Assembly (NCBI GenBank): GCA_033239525.1
Contig: BSYO01000023.1
Span: 11,536,385 to 11,600,384 of the forward strand
Reading direction: 5' to 3'
Length of the DNA: 64,000 nucleotides
DNA from: Nepenthes gracilis
Lineage: Eukaryota > Streptophyta > Magnoliopsida > Caryophyllales > Nepenthaceae
Both the position numbers and the translations under genes were made by a program. Positions 11,930 to 23,341 of this stretch are shown here, piece after piece. The first letter of the stretch is position 1; each line of letters opens with the position of its first letter. Below the pieces are notes generated by a model. It was not told the DNA's origin and did no database searches. It saw only the letters and a program-made list of their open reading frames with translations.

Positions 11930-13205
11930 CTAGATCATTGACGGCGATACCTGGATGATTCCGTATAGAAGGTTCCTCTCTGAAGGCCTTCTCCCAGAGA
12001 ATATGGAGAACACCGAGCTTATAGAAAAGACAGTAGGTTAATACACTATCATAGATGATAGACTGTATTAACGAGATTACTCAATCCCTTACATGCAGTA
12101 TCTCACGTCAAAAAAAGTTAACTATGCGCTAAATGAGGTGCACCTTTAGAATTGGTGGATCATATGTTGGCGGTAAGAACTTAGCATTCAAAATCGTACA
12201 ATAAGGCTACAATTGGCCGACAATGAAGAAGGATGCTGCAGAATTTATGAAAAAGTGTAAGAGCTGCCAGGTCCATGGCAACCATCCATACTAATCGCAC
12301 ACAGAACTGTTGACCCTGTAGTCACCATTATCGTTCGCACACCGGAGGCTTGACATCCTAGGCCGCCAACCCGTTGCATCCAGGTAGAGGAAGTTCGTCA
12401 TTGTCGGTATTGACAACTTTATAAAGTGGGTAGAAGCCACCCCATTGGCATGGTTCACTGAATAAAATGCCACCGAGTTCGTTTTGTAGAACATCGTATA
12501 TAGATTTGAGATTTCTGAGATCATAGTCACAAATAACGAAACCCAATTCACTGATAAACACTTCACCAAATACTGCATGAGTTTAAAAATCTAATTGGTT
12601 CACACTTTTGTTGCCTACCATCAAGCAAATGAGTAAGTAGAAATCATGAACCAGGCACTGCTACACGGGTTGAAGACGAAGTTAGAGGATGCTAGGGGCT
12701 ACTAGGTGGACAAACTACCTTCGGTGTTGTGGTCCTACCGAACAATGCCAAGGGAACCTACACGACAGACACCCTTTAATATATGCTATAGAATTGAAGC
12801 AACCATCTCAGAAAAAGATCAATCTGCCCAATCTCCGAGTCAAAAATTTCAACCCATAGACAACTTTCAGCAATTCGGAAAGTATCTCAACTTGCTTGAG
12901 GAAGCTTGAGACGCAGTAAGGCGGCACATAGTGGCTTACTAGTAATGGATTACTCGATATTACAATAAAAAGGTGAAAACATGTCTGTTCGAGGTCAGGG
13001 ACCTAACTCTTTGGAGTATAGAGGTAATAGGAAAAACTGCTACTAGGAAAAAATTATCTCCCAATTGGGAATGACCATTCCTAATCTTAATAATTTTATA
13101 AAATGAGGCATACAAGATATGCATCCAGAATAGAAAACTTGCCCCAAAAATATGGAACGCCACCTACCTGAAGAAGTACTACCAGTATATCACTGCCGAG
13201 CGTAG
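11930..13205 (+). pseudogene. Tat-type integrase remnant
   Basis: Begins with the pre-integrase block DTWMIPYRRFLSEGLLPE (~11,950) and YTIIDDRLY (~12,042-12,068). The zinc-finger region is broken (KSC..CQVHGN, ~12,255). Core pieces run through ~12,360-12,600 in shifted frames. LPSVLWSYRTMPREPTRQTPF (~12,714-12,776) and a C-terminal region ending near AERR at ~13,200 match the end of Tat integrases. Many stops. Joining gag almost directly to this block implies that protease, RT and RNase H were lost in one deletion near 11,800-11,930. Confidence 0.75.
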
Positions 13206-13209
13206 GTAA

Positions 13210-14149
13210 GTCTAGTGCATCCCATGTGAACTGTTTGGATAAGGTAAACACGTTTAATTTAATAAAATGATCATTTCCTCATCTATTGTGTCAATCATTT
13301 TAGTGCTTATGTGGTCGTATTAATTCAAAAGCCTAGGCTATCCTTAAATCAGGTAAAATATTTCACCTGAGGACCAACCTACAGATTGCATATCAAAATC
13401 TCGATTTGAGCAATTGAGCGACCCAAATAAGGTCAAAAACTATGGTCCTGGGGAGCTTGCGGAGGAAAGTTGGACTAGCCCAAAAAAGCATCCACTAAAA
13501 AACTTTAAAGGGCTTTTTAGCATGCTTGCAATAATTTTCATTAATAGAAATGAATACCATCAGTCGATAATGGTCGAATATCACAGCTCAGGGAGCATGC
13601 GGACTAAAGTTGGACTTGCCTTAAAACGTAATTACTACAAAGTAAAACCTTCAATAGACTAAAACCCGATACACAAGTGCGAGAACTCCCTTTAACAGGG
13701 ATGAACACAATCAGACAAGTGTAGGAGATGATCTAGACTTTGTTGAAGCCAAGCGAACATGGAAACAACCAAATCTAGTTGGCCATTCAAAATCCATCCC
13801 AGTTCTATGACATCCCTTCAAGGCGATCAACCAAGCTCAACAGTAATAACAATAACGCTTAGTCGACAAACAGAACAAGTGTTGAACAAAAACAAGTTGA
13901 CATAAATTCGAAGGCATCAGTGACAATGATTCAAACAATCTAACTGATTTATTGAAGAATCACATGTACAATAAGAGCAGTCCACCCAGTAGTTACAAAA
14001 TGCTGCATATGCCTAAGACTTGAACTAGCAACAATCCAAAGGTTAGGGGCCCCACGGTGAGCGTGGTGCAGACTTCCCTCATATTTTTGGGAAGTCAACC
14101 AAGTCGGTTTGATGTTGAGCTCCAGCATTCCTTAGATCAAGGAAGCAAA
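13210..14149. other. 3' spacer of the Tat element
   Basis: Non-coding interior between integrase and the antisense ORF. A ~130-bp motif (CAAAAACTATGGTCCTGGGGAGC.. / CGAATATCACAGCTCAGGGAGC.., ~13,430 and ~13,570) occurs twice as a diverged tandem pair, each followed by GCGGA.GAAAGTTGGACT. No gene seen. Confidence 0.5.
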
Positions 14150-16006
14150 TAGGAAGGTCTGAAGTCGCTAGGAATGTGATCTATCGGTAGAAGCAAATGC
14201 CGTCTTGGAACCTTTTGTCCAGCACTCGGCCAACTTTGTGAAGGAAAAATTGGGTCCTCAACTCTCCTTCAAGTTGGGCACATCTGCTCTGGAGATTGGC
14301 AAGTTGCTATTGAGTTTCCCGAAGCGCATCGTCGAGCGAGGTGATTTGATTTAGAGCCCAATAATTTTCATTTGCGAGCTCTCAGGATCTATCTTTCGAC
14401 TCGGACAGTGCTTGGTTAAGATAAGTAGCCTGCTCTTCATTCCGTAGAGTTTTGCCCACAGCAGTGTTCACTTGGTGCTCCATCTCCTCGAACACGACAA
14501 GATTAGCATGCAACTAGGACAAGTGAAAGATCTCAACACCCTACCAATGCGGTGCCTCTGCCACCACCTGAAGCATTTCCTGCAACTAGAAAGTAAGATG
14601 GAATGATCATTCATGAACAGTATAGAAAAGCACAATCACAAAAAGAAGTCAGTGCAGCAGTACCTTGGGATAAGATGGACCCTTTTGATGAGATGGGCCA
14701 CCCTAATATGAGGGACCGGGAGAACCCTCGGTTCCAATCCCAATTGGAGGCGACAAGAACCACAGAGGCCACGCATGATAAAGAAGAGGCACCTCAAAGT
14801 CCGAAGGAGGAGCAAACACACCCGAGATGACCAAGAGCTCAGGAGTCGAAGCATCTAGACAAGGCACCTCCTCAACGACGACCGCAGCCTCTAGGTTATC
14901 CCTAGTCATTTCTTACACCACCTCATCATCATTGGCTCCCACCTCGGCCGAGGAGGTAGGGGGAGTGGAGGCAAGTGTTTCTAGTGACGAAGCCACCAAG
15001 ATCGAGACCCCACTCTCGACTATAGTGGCGACATCGATTGATCCACCTGGTCCCCTGATTGAGGGGCCTACTATTTCAACAGCATAATCTGCAAGAGAGG
15101 CTCACCACCCTCAACATCTCCAGACGACTCACCAAAAGTCAAATCATTCGAAGAGGTGGACCAGGTCTCCGTAATGACTTGCTAGTGACCAAGTGAGGTG
15201 TCTTTGCATAGGCCTCTTTGATGGACTGGCATTGGCTAGAAATGGTGACAACAGAGAGGGGTCGCCTTGCTAGAAGCCCCCTTAGGAGATTCCCAAAGGA
15301 GTAGATCTCCCCACTTTCCCTTGGGACGATTGAACAGTGTGGCGGTGGCGTTGTTCCCTTCCACCAGGATCTCCCATTGAACTTCATCAAGTGGACTTTT
15401 GGAGAACCTGTGGTCGGTGTTTCGCAGGATGGCAAAATTCTCTTAAACGAGCCTCGTTAGTGCCCACACCATCTATTCCTCATCTCTCGAGACATAACTG
15501 GCATAAACATGTTGACTCTACCCCAATTGTTCAAGATCCTCCACTCGGCAGTGATAGCCACATAGAAGAAACGGTCCTTCTAACCCTTTATCAAGTTTAA
15601 ATTCCCCCCGCTTATTTTGAATTTCGTGTGGAGAGTAAAAGAGATCCAGTTAGCCTCTTGGTTGAATCGGAAGATTAACTCCATGGTTCGGGCATCCAAG
15701 GAAAGCCTTTCGTGCGAAAGAAGATACACAGAGAAACAAGATACAAAAGAGTGTTGGGATGGAGGTGAGCCATAGGAATTTCAAAAACCCTCAAATCTTG
15801 CACAACTCCACAAACGGGATACGAAGGCAAGCTTTCAGATGTTCCTCATAGATAGTTATGAATCCTAGATGATGAGCGCAAGCCGCATTGTCAATACTAG
15901 GAACAGTGTATTGAATAGCGCTCGGAATATGATACTTCCTGTATAAAGATTTTACTTCTTTGCCAGTAAGGACAGATAGGATCTCAGTGACGTCTCGAGG
16001 AGCCAT
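14150..16006 (-). pseudogene. Antisense ORF remnant: Transposase_28-like domain plus coiled coil
   Basis: On the strand opposite gag/integrase, between integrase and the 3' LTR. Reading from 16,006 downward: MAPRDVTEILSVLTGKEV, then HLGFITIYEEHLKACLRIPF (~15,820-15,880), FEIPMAHLHPNTLLYLV (~15,720-15,770), and GWKDRFFYV-type sequence (~15,580). These are hallmarks of the plant putative gypsy-type transposon domain (Transposase_28). After a Ser/Pro-rich part, a coiled coil follows (NQITSLDDALRETQ, LANLQSRCAQLEGELRTQF, ~14,250-14,350). Frameshifts and stops break it. Antisense ORFs of this layout are known in Tat/Retand-type elements; their function is unknown. Confidence 0.7.
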
Positions 16007-16009
16007 TTG

Positions 16010-17502
16010 AAAAAGAGTGGAAACCAGAGAAAAGAAAATAGCAAATTAGGGCAGCGAGATTTGAAGAATGAAGAAGTGTGGAAATGACTAAAGGCCAGTG
16101 CTAAAATATCCAAAGCCTTCGTCCAGCAACGAAGTCATTTAAGAACATCGAAGAGGCGCATCTCCATAATGAGTGTGACACATGACCACACTGTAGAGTA
16201 CTGTGGTGCGTCAATTCACTAGATCGATTATGATGATTGACGCGACGATTCCTTGCACAGCTTGCGGATAGTTGAAGACTTTGACACCTGAATCGACGAG
16301 TTCATAGCATAGCACAGGTAATGATGCACCGACATGCCCCTTTCCAAGATGATAGACTGACAACATGTAGCCTTGACGGGCTCGAGACTGATTCGACTAA
16401 TTCATATCCCACCAAGCGTTCGGGATAAGTCATTATAAGTTGGATTGTTAAAAGACCGAGTTGTCAGCAATTTAAATTGTCAGATTGTCAAAAATTACAC
16501 AACAAAAAACAACATTCAAGCACTTCAACCATTCGAAATAAGTAAGAATATTGAAGCCATGCAATAAAGACAAAAATGCTTAGGAAGTTTTATTTATTAG
16601 TTCATTTTAAAATATATAATAAACTTACAATAGCGAACGTATAACTCATAAAAAAATAAAAATATATAGAGTAGTGACTCGACTATAGTCATCCATCCAA
16701 CTTCAGGACGGACGATTGCAAGAGGAAAGCTCATCTGTTAGCTGCCACAACGTTACCTCTCGAGCAACCGTACCAACAGAAAGAGCAGAAAAGCCCTTCC
16801 CTATAAGAATAAGGGTAGTTCTCTGAATTAGTGTCCTTGCTCTCACCCGAGAGGCAAACAAAAATAAAAAAAGGAAAGCACCTCCCAACAGACTATGGAA
16901 CATTCCTCCCAAAAGCAACAGAAGGCAAAATTGCTCTCTTGGATGGGAAGAGGAACAACCAATTCCCATTTAGGAGACTGAGATACGTCCTCCTTGGAGT
17001 TGCATTAGAGAGGACCACCTGACATTAGTTGGGAGAAGGAGAAACTGCCCCCAAAATCAAGACCTCGCTTGGTATAGCACAAGATTGATTTGGGTTGAGC
17101 GTAAAAGAGGGTAACCAAGATAGATGTTAAGTGCATCCTCGGATCTCGCCCTTGATCATTGAAGCAAAACTTCCTCCAATCCTGGCTTGTGACAACGCAA
17201 GCTCCATGCCAACTCTGAACTCTCATACGGCTTGATTGGTGAAGATGATTTATGCTATAAGGTATCGATAGTTCCTCCATTTATAACTGAGAAGAGGATC
17301 AGCAAGCAATTAATGTGAGGAGATTAGCCATGCTAGTGTTATCCACGGAGGATCAAATCAAATCTTGTAGAAATCCAGCTCAACTGAGTGGTGAGTCAGC
17401 AGAGCACTTGGGAAAGGAATACATGTGCAAGTTTATGGTTGGCGTCCCATCGATGAATATGTTGGGAGTTAAATATTCAAACCTTCCGACATGGGGGGCT
17501 AA
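16010..17502. other. Tat element 3' region and purine tract
   Basis: Interior sequence with no convincing coding region. It ends in CATGGGGGGCTAA (17,490-17,502), a purine-rich tract directly before the 3' LTR. The same tract plus spacer precedes the LTRs at 23,342 and 26,940, linking these families. Confidence 0.5.
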
Positions 17503-18575
17503 TGTTGAGTATGACAATCCATGGGTTGGCCCAAAAACTTAACTCACTAAAGGAAGAAAAGCCCAGATAACAGTGGCCCACCATGCAACCTCTTGAGCTT
17601 AAGATCCAAAAGGTAATGCGGTTGACCTAAACGGGTCAACCTAAAACCATCTAACAGAAAACAGGCAATTAGGTTTGCATAATATGATGCCCCAATAGTT
17701 TCCCCTTTGACTCAGTAACTGACAGCCTTTACAATTCAGTACATATAAGTAGGTGGCACTTATCATAATCATCCAGACAATTCAATAATTATACTTAAAA
17801 TATCACCCCATGATTGTGTATCATCCTAAGATGGCAATTGTGGTTCAACAATTCTTTTCAAGTAATAGTTACTATATAACGCCCCTATAATCGCTCAGAT
17901 TGTGGGATGAATATTACCAAACAGCAATGATTACCAAAATCACTCCCCGTAATCATTAGGACAACTCAGCGGATCCAGGCGGATAACTGTCCCCAATCGT
18001 GAGTGTCAAAGATGGCTAAACCAGCACTCATTTCATAATTATACCTCCTCCTCTGTAATAAAGGGAATGGACTCTTGACCTCACAAAAGGTTTCTAAGGC
18101 TCAACCTTTCCAACACCCTCAGATGACACAATCAAACAAAGCTGCTCTATCTATGAGCACACTCTATCCAAAGCCACTATTTTACGGATGCAACCTTTTC
18201 GAAGCCACTCTTCTAAGAGTGCAACTCACATTCTCAAAGCCACTCCCCCACGAGTGCAAATTCCTCTAAATTGCTCACCTCTTTGAGCGCAACAAATGGA
18301 CCTAACCCTCCATTATACACTAAATCCCCCCACACTTGTAACTACGCATTACTCTCACATCCTCCAATCTTTCTATTCAACTAAAAAAGATTTCTGATTT
18401 GAACGTTGGAGAATAAATTGGGGAGTTAGTCCTATCATCCTCTGACCTCTTATTTGTTAATTGTGGTGTTTAGGGTGTAGATTCAAAGTGACGAAAATCA
18501 AACCTGTTTTCTGCCGAACACTTAAACTAGACGGCTCTCTAATTCATTCAGCAATCCAAATTTATGCACACACCA
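17503..18575 (+). repeat. 3' LTR of the Tat-lineage element
   Basis: 1,073 bp aligning end to end with 9,830-10,887, from TGTTGAGTATGACA to ATGCACACACCA. It is followed by an (AT)n run at 18,575-18,595. Confidence 0.85.
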
Positions 18576-19075
18576 TATATATATATATATATATAATAGA
18601 AGGTAAACATCTAGTAATGCTCAGTACTATAATTGGTAAAATAATAAGATAATTTGGATGAAAATAAAATAAATGAAAAATATAAATGTTAATGGTTTGA
18701 AATATTTTTATGATCTTTTAAATTTATAAACATAAAAAAGAGTTATTAGAAATAATATTATTATTTTTAATAACTTTTTTCTTATTAATTATATTTTTTT
18801 TTACTTATTATCAATAGTAAATAAGTAAATATTTAATTCAAAACTACAAATTCTTCTATGTACCTCTATATCATTTTATTGTGAACAAAAACAAGCTTTA
18901 AACTTTTTCTCTCACTTTTTCTAACTTATTATAATATCTAAATGAAAAAATAACATTATTTCTATTTTATCCTAATTCACCTTAATTGTTTTAATATAAT
19001 AATAAATATATACTTTTTAAAGAGATAATAAGGCTCAATAGTTGTTTGAACATTCTAATTAGTTGATTAAAAAGC
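18576..19075. other. AT-rich intergenic DNA with (AT)n
   Basis: An (AT)n microsatellite at 18,576-18,595 is followed by very AT-rich sequence. I see no gene or clear repeat structure. Confidence 0.5.
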
Positions 19076-19119
19076 AAGGATATTCTTAAGGAGAAAACTA
19101 TTGACAAGTTGGCCTACTC

Positions 19120-19415
19120 TCATAGATATTTAGAGTAGATGACTACGCAAGGCAATCATCGAAATTGATTTAGTTATAACAATTTAAAAACTCAAAAGTT
19201 GTGTTGAGGAGATATACCCAAATAGAGACATGATTAAAGGTTGTAAGACAATTTTAGAAAACGGAGAATATAATGTGACAAATATATCAAGAAAAGACAA
19301 CCGGATTGCTAATGAATTAGAAAAAATTAAAAGATGTTGGATGGCATCCAAGCAAGAATGGAGTAAGAGCGAGGTTGCCGCAATGACAAAAGCTTCACAA
19401 ATGGTTCAACATTGA
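19120..19415 (+). pseudogene. RNase H-like (RVT_3-type) fragment
   Basis: An open stretch, broken by one TAA at ~19,184, reads AIIEIDLVITI then KLKSCVEEIYPNRDMIKGCK and NVTNISRKDNRIANELEKIK. This resembles the plant RNase H fold used in LINE-type elements and related host proteins: an E.DS/L strand, a central helix, and the late ISR..N..A..LA motif. The N-terminal part of the domain is missing. Probably a LINE tail. Assignment rests on motif resemblance only. Confidence 0.4.
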
Positions 19416-19690
19416 ACGGCAATCATTAATCTAATGTAATCGCTGTTATTTTTCTATTAGACAATTGCAGGGTAGCCATCTTTTTTAAATAAAATAATAT
19501 TTTTATTTAATAAAAGATAAAACGACAACCATTAGATTAGATCTAACGGTTGTTGTATGGCATCATACGATTTGCAACGCCTTTAACGTAGCAATACCCA
19601 CCATTCTAGAATGGAGTACCCTAATATTACAATTATTTATTTTTTAAACGTTGATAATATCCCATCAATAGACTTCAATGGTGATATAAT

Positions 19691-20848
19691 TGATGGGTCC
19701 AACAACAGTGGGCCCAATAAGACTAGGCCTACAATCCAATATCATTTTTTGAAAGTGAAGAGTTCCACATTACTTTTGGAGGAATAGTATATCTGCAAAT
19801 TTCAATATAAAAGCAAGTACCCTCAAACTTTGAAGAATAAACTTGAACAAGCTCAAAAAGCTCCATAAGGCTCCACATGATATAGAGAAGGGAGTAACTG
19901 TTGCTAGCCAATCTCCAACAACAGTAGACTGGCAGCCAGGAGACCCTCGTCCCTCCTCTCATCTAGAAGGCCCCTCGACCCTCCGCCCTTTCGGGCCCTT
20001 GGCCACCTCCAATCCTTGAGGCTTTTAGTCCTCCTCTCGTTTGGAGGCCATTGGCCCTTAGTCCTCCTCCCGTCTGACAAGTCCCGGAGGCCATCAGCCC
20101 TCCGCCAACGACGAGGCCTTCAGCCCTCCCCCTGTCCGGAGGCGGTCAACCCTTCCCCCGTCCGAAGGCCATCAGCCCTCCGCTAGCTAGGAGGCCTTTA
20201 ACCCTCCGCCACCAGGGGGACTCTCAGCCCTCTGCCTTTCCGGAGGCCTTCAGCCCTCTGTCCTAGAGCAACGATCCCTCGATTCCGGAGTTAGGAGCTC
20301 GCTGTCCAAGAGTAACCCTCCGCTTAGGTAACTAGAACATTGACTCACCAATGCAACTTAGTCTTTCTCCTCAAAGTCGCCCCTTTGTCGGGCGTACCTC
20401 CAAGCCGTCCATCTATTAGGTGCACCTCTAAACCGCCCTCCGTAGGAATACCTCTAAGTCGCCTCTCTAAACTGTCCTCCGCGGGCGCACCTCTAAGTTG
20501 CCCCTCTACCGAGTGCACCTCTAAGCCGCTCCACTGTCGGGCGTATTCATGGAGCTCAATCCTCCCAATAAATCCTTCTCACCCTCCCCTCTTCGCTGTA
20601 TCTTTTCACTTCCGCCGCATTTACCTTTAAACGTGCATTCCTCCATTTATTACAAAAGATTTCTGACTTGAGTATCGGAATATCAACGAGGGATAGACCC
20701 CCATTGTCCTTGACCTCTTATTTGTGATTTGTGTTGTACAGGTTCTAGGTTCACAGCGATGGAGATCGGATCCGCTTGAGATTCGAACCGGACCAGGAAT
20801 TTGAAGGTTCCCTAATCTGTACGACAACTCGGGACTCGAGATGCAACA
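19691..20848 (+). repeat. LTR1 of the composite element
   Basis: 1,158 bp. A TATA box (TATAAAAG, 19,806) is conserved in all three LTRs. Downstream are two GC-rich tandem arrays: a ~20-30-bp unit around GGAGGCC.TCAGCCCTCCGCC (19,975-20,285) and a ~25-bp unit around GTACCTCTAAGCCGCCCTC (20,385-20,545). Ends GATGCAACA. Confidence 0.87.
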
Positions 20849-20943
20849 TTTGTGCGGTCTATGAAAACGCGACGAAAAGTCTAGCGTCTCCCCTCAACAC
20901 TCGAGTTTCAGCCAACGCTATGGCTTAAAGCATAGCCTCTTAC

Positions 20944-21300
20944 GGCGACAATCCCTCATTGGGTAGCCTTGTCTAGGGGCTCCATTCCTTAACTCCAGGA
21001 TGGGCAGAGAAGGTCGACACCCCGAGTGCAAGCTATTTCCTCAACTGGAGTGAAGTCGCCCATGGTGACGACCCCTCATCGGGTAGCCATGCTTGGGGTC
21101 TCCATCCTCTAACTCAAAGATGGTTGAAGAAGATCAACATCACATGTGTGAGCTACTATATCAGCCGGAGGCGAAGTCGCCCATGGCGACGACCTCCCTA
21201 TGGGTAGCCATGCGGACGGATAATCGACCCCGAGCATCCAAGCACTCACTGTACAGTCGGGTACTCTGGATCCAGGTTCCTCGGACCATTCGCACCTGCT
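20944..21300 (+). repeat. ~120-bp tandem repeat, three units, coding-like
   Basis: Units start at GGCGACAATCCCTC (20,944), GGTGACGACCCCTC (21,064) and GGCGACGACCTCCC (21,185), each followed by GGGTAGCC.TG and, in the first two, a CTCCATYCYYTAACTC block. Being a multiple of three, the unit can be read as a ~40-residue peptide repeat with GDDPS.GSHAWGL. The same array is at 24,605-24,950 in internal region 2. Confidence 0.7.
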
Positions 21301-22689
21301 TGAAGGTGTAGCACTAGGAGCTTCGCCATTCGGCTCCTTGGCGATCAAAGAAAGCCAATATTATTAGAAGATCTACCATGCACTACCTAGCCAATCTATG
21401 GCGAAAGATCAGATCCCGTGGAGCATAGGGGCCATAAGCCGAAGCGCCTAACAAAGCGCCCTGACAACCCTCCAAAGCGATACACGCGGACCATGCCCCC
21501 CAGGGCCTTGAGCAGTCCCGAGGGCATAGCATGTCATTCGCCGATGAACACCTATGACAATTCCACGCCGGATCCAAGTAAGTCTTGCATACATTATACC
21601 GCTTGCTTGGATCATGTTTTTGTTAATAGGATAGTGATATTATCTGCTCATACGAGTGATTACATAACATTGTATAAAATCATGCAAACTAGACTGCCCA
21701 TAAGTCGGGTGGGTTTTCACCTGTTCATAACTAAACCCTTGTCATCCATGCGGACCATAAGCGGTCGTAATTAAACCCTGATCATCCAGGCAGCTCATGA
21801 GCGGTCGAATTGAACATTGGACATCCAAGCTGCCCGTAAGTGGTCAAATCAAACCTTAGTCATCCAGGTGACCCATTGGCGGTCGAATTGAACTTCGGTC
21901 CCCTCACCGAGCGGCCCATGTGCGGTCGAAGTCAAAACCTTATGGGGCTTTTCAACATGTGTGAGGCGACCTCCCCCTAAAGGAGGGAGCACCATCAGTC
22001 AACGATGGTCGACGGACTAGGACCAGACGCATGAAAGTTACAACGTTCTGAAATAGGACTAAGCATTGACGGTACATGTGGGTGACTGCCTAGGCTAGCA
22101 AAAGCCTGGTAACGATATCCTCAAAGCTTAGCTGGCAACCACATCTTCTCAGAGCGTAATGACCTCCTATTGGCTAGGGCGAGCGAGACCAACCAGACGT
22201 GTTCGTCAAAGCCAGGAGGCTTAGACGACAACCGCGTCTCCTCAGGCCACGACTTCCCCTCACAGGAGCAATCGGATTCGACGCAAGTCATCTCCAGTAG
22301 CCCTGACACTAGAAAGCAAAGCGGCATCCTCGAAGAGAGAGTTACTGAGATCGGGATCCCGGGCTTGGCTATTGTCACGATATTCACCCATTTGCTTGAC
22401 CCGAGAGCCAAAAGATTCCCAATTCCAGCAACTGAGCTTTATGGGGGCTCCTCACTCGCAGTCCCATTGGTTGACTTGCCAATAGTAATGCAAGATGAGA
22501 AGAACCCTTCCAAGGAATGCAAGGTACATCCTATTACTACAATTCAAACAATCAGCTATCTTAAGGCAAGTCACCTCTTGACCTCTCGAAGCGCATCCTT
22601 ACAGTGAGGAGATCCGATCTTGAACTTGAGATCTTCCTTTTGCGTGCTCTTAGATCTTGCTTGAAACTTAGATGGCTCACGGTTGGAAT

Positions 22690-23240
22690 CGGTCAACAAT
22701 GATTTTTGGCTCCGCACCGTCCTTCGGATTCGAGTGATTTGGTCAATAGATCCGGTCAACCAACATTTCCGTCTCCGCGCTGCTCTCTAGATTGGAGCAC
22801 TTTATCGATCAACGGATCCAGTCAACCCGCACTTTCGACCTACCCTCCAGATTCGAGCATTCGCCGGTCAATGGATCCCGTCAACTGGCATTTTTGCTCT
22901 GCTCTTCGGATTCGAGCCCTTTGTCGGTCAACAGATCCAGTTAACCACCATATCTATCTCTACTATGCTCTCCGGATTCGAGCGCTCTGGTCAGCGTAAC
23001 CGATCAACAAAGATTTTTGGGTCCACACTGCCCTTTAGATTCGAGCAGTTTGGTCAACGGATCCCATCAACCAGCTTTTTCGACTCCACACTGCTCTCCG
23101 GATTCGAGTGTTTTGGTCAACAGATCCGATCAATCAGCTTTTTCAGCTCTGTTCCACTCTCCGGATCAAGTGATATGATCAACCAAGCTAGTCAACCATC
23201 AATCCAGCGTTGTCCTCTCTCCAGAGTCAAGCTTTCCGGT
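22690..23240 (+). repeat. ~60-65-bp tandem repeat array
   Basis: Consensus core GGATCCGGTCAACCA followed by a C/T-rich part and CTCTCCGGATTCGAGCACTT. Core positions at 22,748, 22,814, 22,873, 22,933, 22,997, 23,059 and 23,123 give a 59-66-bp spacing. A parallel array lies at 26,340-26,830 in internal region 2, just upstream of the purine tract in both. Confidence 0.75.
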
Positions 23241-23341
23241 CAGTGAATCTAGGTCAGAGTTGAGGGGACAGCATGACTAGTCTTGACCCATCATGAACAT
23301 GTTGGGGGTCAAAAATTCGATCTACCAACATGAAGGGTTAG

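Larger units (their letters stand above)
9830..18575 (+). mobile_element. Tat-lineage Ty3/gypsy retrotransposon, internally deleted, with antisense ORF
   Basis: LTRs at 9,830-10,887 and 17,503-18,575 share long blocks: GGCCCA.C.TGCAACCTCT, the ATG(A/G)CTCTTGA(T/C)CTCACAAAAGG run, and CTTAAATCC-type ends. A primer site follows the left LTR and a purine tract precedes the right one. The interior has gag and integrase remnants on the plus strand and a long antisense ORF remnant between integrase and the 3' LTR, the arrangement known for Tat/Retand-type plant elements. Protease, RT and RNase H are missing. The flanks (CAATA left, TATAT right) do not match as a target duplication; the right edge sits in an AT microsatellite. 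Confidence 0.85.
20849..23341 (+). other. Internal region 1 of the composite element
   Basis: About 2.5 kb. Starts with a primer site decayed to TTGTGCGGTCTATG. It holds three ~120-bp repeats (from 20,944, 21,064 and 21,185), four to five ~40-bp repeats (21,715-21,915) and seven to nine ~60-65-bp repeats (22,690-23,240), then a purine tract (AAGGGTTAG) before LTR2. An open stretch at 22,170-22,607 (145 codons) matches a parallel one in internal region 2 but resembles no family I know. No retroelement enzyme motifs. Confidence 0.7.

Noticed and set aside
15139..15600. Plus-strand open frames around 15,337-15,600 and 14,603-15,087
   Set aside because: They overlap the antisense ORF, whose motifs read on the minus strand. 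The plus-strand peptides are low-complexity and match nothing.
22706..23246. Plus-strand ORFs rich in RSTD/NRS motifs
   Set aside because: They arise from the ~60-65-bp tandem repeat; frame openness is a by-product of repetition.
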